Shown piece by piece: positions 31,333 to 33,360 of a stretch of 33,360 bases of DNA; within the stretch, counting starts at the first letter, position 1, and every line of letters starts with the position of its first letter. The stretch covers positions 1 through 33,360 of IMG/VR virus record IMGVR_UViG_3300044961_000578; one strand, 5' to 3'. Both the position numbers and the translations under genes were made by a program. The notes below the pieces were generated by a model. That model was not told where the DNA came from. It worked only from the letters and a program-made list of their open reading frames with translations, and did not search any database. Source of the DNA: a virus.

Positions 31333-32936
31333 CCAACGAGTATCGCCTGATTGGCGTGCCGGGAGCGGGGAAGACCACTACCCTCAAACGCCGGATCGAG
31401 AAGCTAGTAAGCGAAGAAGGCTATGAACCGTCCGATATCATTGCCACCAGTTTCAGCCGGGCGGGTGCTCGCGAGATCGCCGGGCGGGTGGACCTGCCTG
31501 AGGAAAACTGTGCGACGCTCCACAGCTTCTGCTTCCGGGCGCTGGGCCTAGATGAAAAACGGGTCGCGGATGGGAACGCGGCCAACCTGAGGAGCTGGGG
31601 CGCGGCGTTTCCGCTCTATGCCCTTAGCGGAGCCATCGACCCCACCGATTTGCAACCGGTCGGAGCGACGGGAAAAACGTTAGGGGATGAACTGATGGCC
31701 CGCTACCAGTGGCTCCGGGCTAGGCTGGTGCCCCGCGAGGACTGGCCGCCTGCCGTGCTGGCGTTTGCCCAGGCCTGGGAAGATTTCAAGGACCAGAACG
31801 GCTTCGTGGACTTCACCGACATGATCGAGATGTGCGAGGGCTCCATGCTGCCCCGCTGCGCCTGGCTGTTCGTGGATGAGGCCCAGGACATGAGCCCCCT
31901 CGAGCTGCGCCTGGTGCGGGATTGGGGGCGTTACGTAGAGCGCTACATCCTGGCCGGGGACCCCAATCAGGCCATCTACCACTTCAAGGGGGCCGATGGA
32001 GAGGGCTTCTACAACCCGCCCATCCCCCCCGAGCGCACCCACGTGCTCAAGCGGTCCTGGCGACTGCCCAAGAACGTGGCCGAAGTCGCCGCGCGCTGGC
32101 AGACTTTCCCCACGCCGGTCGAGCCGCGCCCGGAGCCAGGCGCGGTAACCTACACCGGCGACACGCTGGACGGGGCACGCACGCTGGGGATGCTGGAAGC
32201 GCTGCTGGGGGAGGACAAGTCGGTGATGCTGCTGGCGACGGCGGGCTACATGCTGGGCAAACTGCTGGCCGAGCTGCGACGCCGCGCCCTGCCCTTCCAC
32301 AACCCCTACCAGTTCAAAAACGGGGCCTGGAACCCCCTGAGCGCCAAGCGGCTTGGGGCCGTCGAGGCCTGGATGGCCGGGAAGGCCGATCTTGGGGTGA
32401 TCTGGAAACTCACCGAGCACCTGCCCGCCAAGCAGGCCTACCACCCCAACCGCAAGGGGATGCTGGAGCAGGAGGCCAAATCCCGCCAGCCTGCACCCGC
32501 CGACTGGGAGAACCTGACCTACTACTTCCCCGAGGGCGTTGCGGCCATGCTGGCTTCGCGGGAGCCCTGGACGCTGATCAACCTGCTGCATCTGGGGGGG
32601 GATAAAACCCGAGGGTTGCGGTACACCCTCGAGGTCATCGCCCGACACGGGCTAGAAGCGGCCCGCAACCCGCGCATCGTGGTGGGGACTATCCATTCGG
32701 TGAAGGGCGGGGAGGCCGACTGCGTGTTTCTCTGGCCGGACTTATCGCCCGCCGCGCGCAAAGCCTGGCGGGAAGGGGAAGCCGACCGAGCGGCTACCCA
32801 GCGGGCGGTTTATGTAGGCATGACGCGCGCCCGCGAGCGGCTATACCTGGGAAGCTTGCGCGAGGAGGGGTTGGATTGGATTTTGGACGCTCCCTCGAGC
32901 GCTTTTGAGGAGGAAGACGATGTTCTCATCATCTGA
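31329..32936 (+). CDS. UvrD/PcrA-like SF1 DNA helicase
   Basis: Start chosen at ATG 31329 behind GGAGGGGCT. 535 residues. Walker A GVPGAGKTT at 9-17; motif Ia TSFSRAGAREI; Walker B FVDEAQD near 182-188; motif III AGDPNQAIYHFKGAD; motif V GTIHSVKGGEADCV; and motif VI VYVGMTRARERLY near 493-505. All seven SF1A motifs can be placed. It translocates 3'-5' and probably serves phage replication or recombination. It is shorter than host UvrD (~720), lacking some of the 2B insertions. Confidence 0.9.
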   Translation: MTNEYRLIGVPGAGKTTTLKRRIEKLVSEEGYEPSDIIATSFSRAGAREIAGRVDLPEENCATLHSFCFRALGLDEKRVADGNAANLRSWGAAFPLYALSGAIDPTDLQPVGATGKTLGDELMARYQWLRARLVPREDWPPAVLAFAQAWEDFKDQNGFVDFTDMIEMCEGSMLPRCAWLFVDEAQDMSPLELRLVRDWGRYVERYILAGDPNQAIYHFKGADGEGFYNPPIPPERTHVLKRSWRLPKNVAEVAARWQTFPTPVEPRPEPGAVTYTGDTLDGARTLGMLEALLGEDKSVMLLATAGYMLGKLLAELRRRALPFHNPYQFKNGAWNPLSAKRLGAVEAWMAGKADLGVIWKLTEHLPAKQAYHPNRKGMLEQEAKSRQPAPADWENLTYYFPEGVAAMLASREPWTLINLLHLGGDKTRGLRYTLEVIARHGLEAARNPRIVVGTIHSVKGGEADCVFLWPDLSPAARKAWREGEADRAATQRAVYVGMTRARERLYLGSLREEGLDWILDAPSSAFEEEDDVLII

Positions 32937-33360
32937 GGCTAATAGGCTTATAGAGCAAGCCCACGCTGCTGGGTGCGTGGTCGCAGTGCTGGCAGATGGC
33001 AATATCAGCATCAGGCCGGCTAAAAATCTACCCCCCGAGCTGCGCTCGGAGATTGCGCGGCATAGGTTTTCCGTGCTGCTGCATCTCTACGGTGAGCAGT
33101 ATCGGGGGTGGTGGTATCTGGATAAAGCGCCCGAGGTGCGTAAGCTGCTGTACGAGGCCCGCGAAGCGGGGGCGAGCGTGACCGTCAAAACCCTAGACGG
33201 TGAAACCAGCGACCTCGATGCTACCGACGCTGTAGGGGCTATTGTGCGCCCTGGTAAAGCGGGCACCCCGCAGAGCATAATATCAGCGCTAGAGGCCGCC
33301 GGATTCGAGTATCACGCCTGGCCTGAGCACTACATCTGGGCCAACGCCTGGACTGAGGCA
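32920..33360 (+). CDS. TubC-like docking-domain protein, N-terminal part (spans contig ends)
   Basis: The ATG at 32920 follows a strong GAGGAGG site and overlaps the end of the helicase gene by 17 nt. The frame runs off the right end and re-enters at the left end, stopping at 566, for a full length of 292 residues. Residues 1-55 (start MFSSSEANRL, then PPELRSEIARHR and a short helix) resemble the TubC N-terminal docking fold, often annotated on phage proteins next to replication genes. Known family: small alpha/beta docking domains that pair proteins, first described in PKS/NRPS systems. Inferred: it could tether this protein to the adjacent helicase or primase. The remainder is unrecognised. 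The docking call is by pattern memory only. Confidence 0.7.
   Translation, partial: MFSSSEANRLIEQAHAAGCVVAVLADGNISIRPAKNLPPELRSEIARHRFSVLLHLYGEQYRGWWYLDKAPEVRKLLYEAREAGASVTVKTLDGETSDLDATDAVGAIVRPGKAGTPQSIISALEAAGFEYHAWPEHYIWANAWTEA
33233..33358. repeat. Terminal redundancy, right copy
   Basis: Right-hand copy of the first 126 bases. Two bases remain after the exact match, and the first of them (33359, C) conflicts with base 127 (T). The conflict changes one codon of the spanning gene from GTA (Val) at the left end to GCA (Ala) at the right end. It is either a real variant in the population or an assembly edge error. Confidence 0.9.

Noticed and set aside
31680-32648. 322-residue - strand frame opposite the helicase
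   Set aside because: The + strand frame holds all helicase motifs.
1-33360. Lysogeny genes, tRNA genes, CRISPR arrays
   Set aside because: No integrase motif, CI-like repressor, cloverleaf or regularly spaced direct repeats were seen on either strand. The short repeats in the fibre gene are coding.

Overview
The window is an essentially complete genome of a tailed (siphovirus-like) phage. Bases 1-126 are identical to bases 33233-33358, and one gene reads in frame off the right end and back in at the left end. The molecule is therefore circular or circularly permuted, with a unit of about 33,232 bp. All genes except one transposon gene lie on the + strand, packed with ATGA or few-base overlaps. 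No integrase, excisionase or CI-like repressor was recognised, so nothing here argues for integration. The host is inferred, not proven: a GC-rich didermic bacterium, perhaps Meiothermus/Thermus (Deinococcota). The grounds are GC-rich codon use, strong GGAGGTGA-type ribosome binding sites, about 60 CTCGAG hexamers and two lipoprotein leaders.

Layout. (1) 32920 to the right end plus 1-2531: a TubC-like docking-domain protein spanning the contig ends, a conserved unknown, a GNAT-like phage protein, a PD-(D/E)XK nuclease, a 43-residue ORF and a possible RusA-like protein. (2) 2519-9887: packaging and head genes (TerS, TerL, portal, S49 protease with a probable nested scaffold, decoration protein, major capsid protein, connector/neck proteins). 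(3) 9889-19355: tail genes (tail tube candidate, chaperone pair joined by a programmed -1 frameshift, 1401-residue tape measure protein, a tail-tip protein with an optional lipoprotein leader, two similar tail proteins, a short fibre). (4) 19355-21493: papain-like/NlpC-type endolysin, holin-like protein, lipoprotein, small ORFs and a virion protein. (5) 21522-25475: a 940-residue fibre with an FN3 domain and about 18 repeats of 20 residues, an Ig-like protein and two or three membrane proteins. (6) 25515-28351: zinc-ribbon proteins, a small membrane protein, a solo-TnpB IS200/IS605-type element on the - strand, a hexapeptide-repeat (left-handed beta-helix) protein and a small ORF, closed by a clear + strand terminator at 28449-28480. 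(7) 28564-32936: a replication module with a Cys-rich DNA-binding candidate, a prim-pol primase, an unknown protein, a TGTGACA repeat array and a UvrD-like SF1 helicase.

The strongest non-obvious signals are these. A textbook -1 frameshift cassette (C CCA AAC, 7-nt spacer, perfect 9-bp stem) lies in the tail chaperone gene. A nested start with its own Shine-Dalgarno site lies in the protease gene and would make a free scaffold. The tail-tip gene has two in-frame starts, the upstream one adding a lipobox. A hairpin in front of the holin-like gene carries an anti-Shine-Dalgarno sequence in its loop. An array of TGTGACA half-sites precedes the helicase and could be an origin or operator. A TnpB element is flanked by two matching bulged hairpins. 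No defence or anti-defence system could be assigned with confidence. The most open-ended proteins are the GNAT-like protein next to the nuclease, the beta-helix protein and the TubC-like protein.
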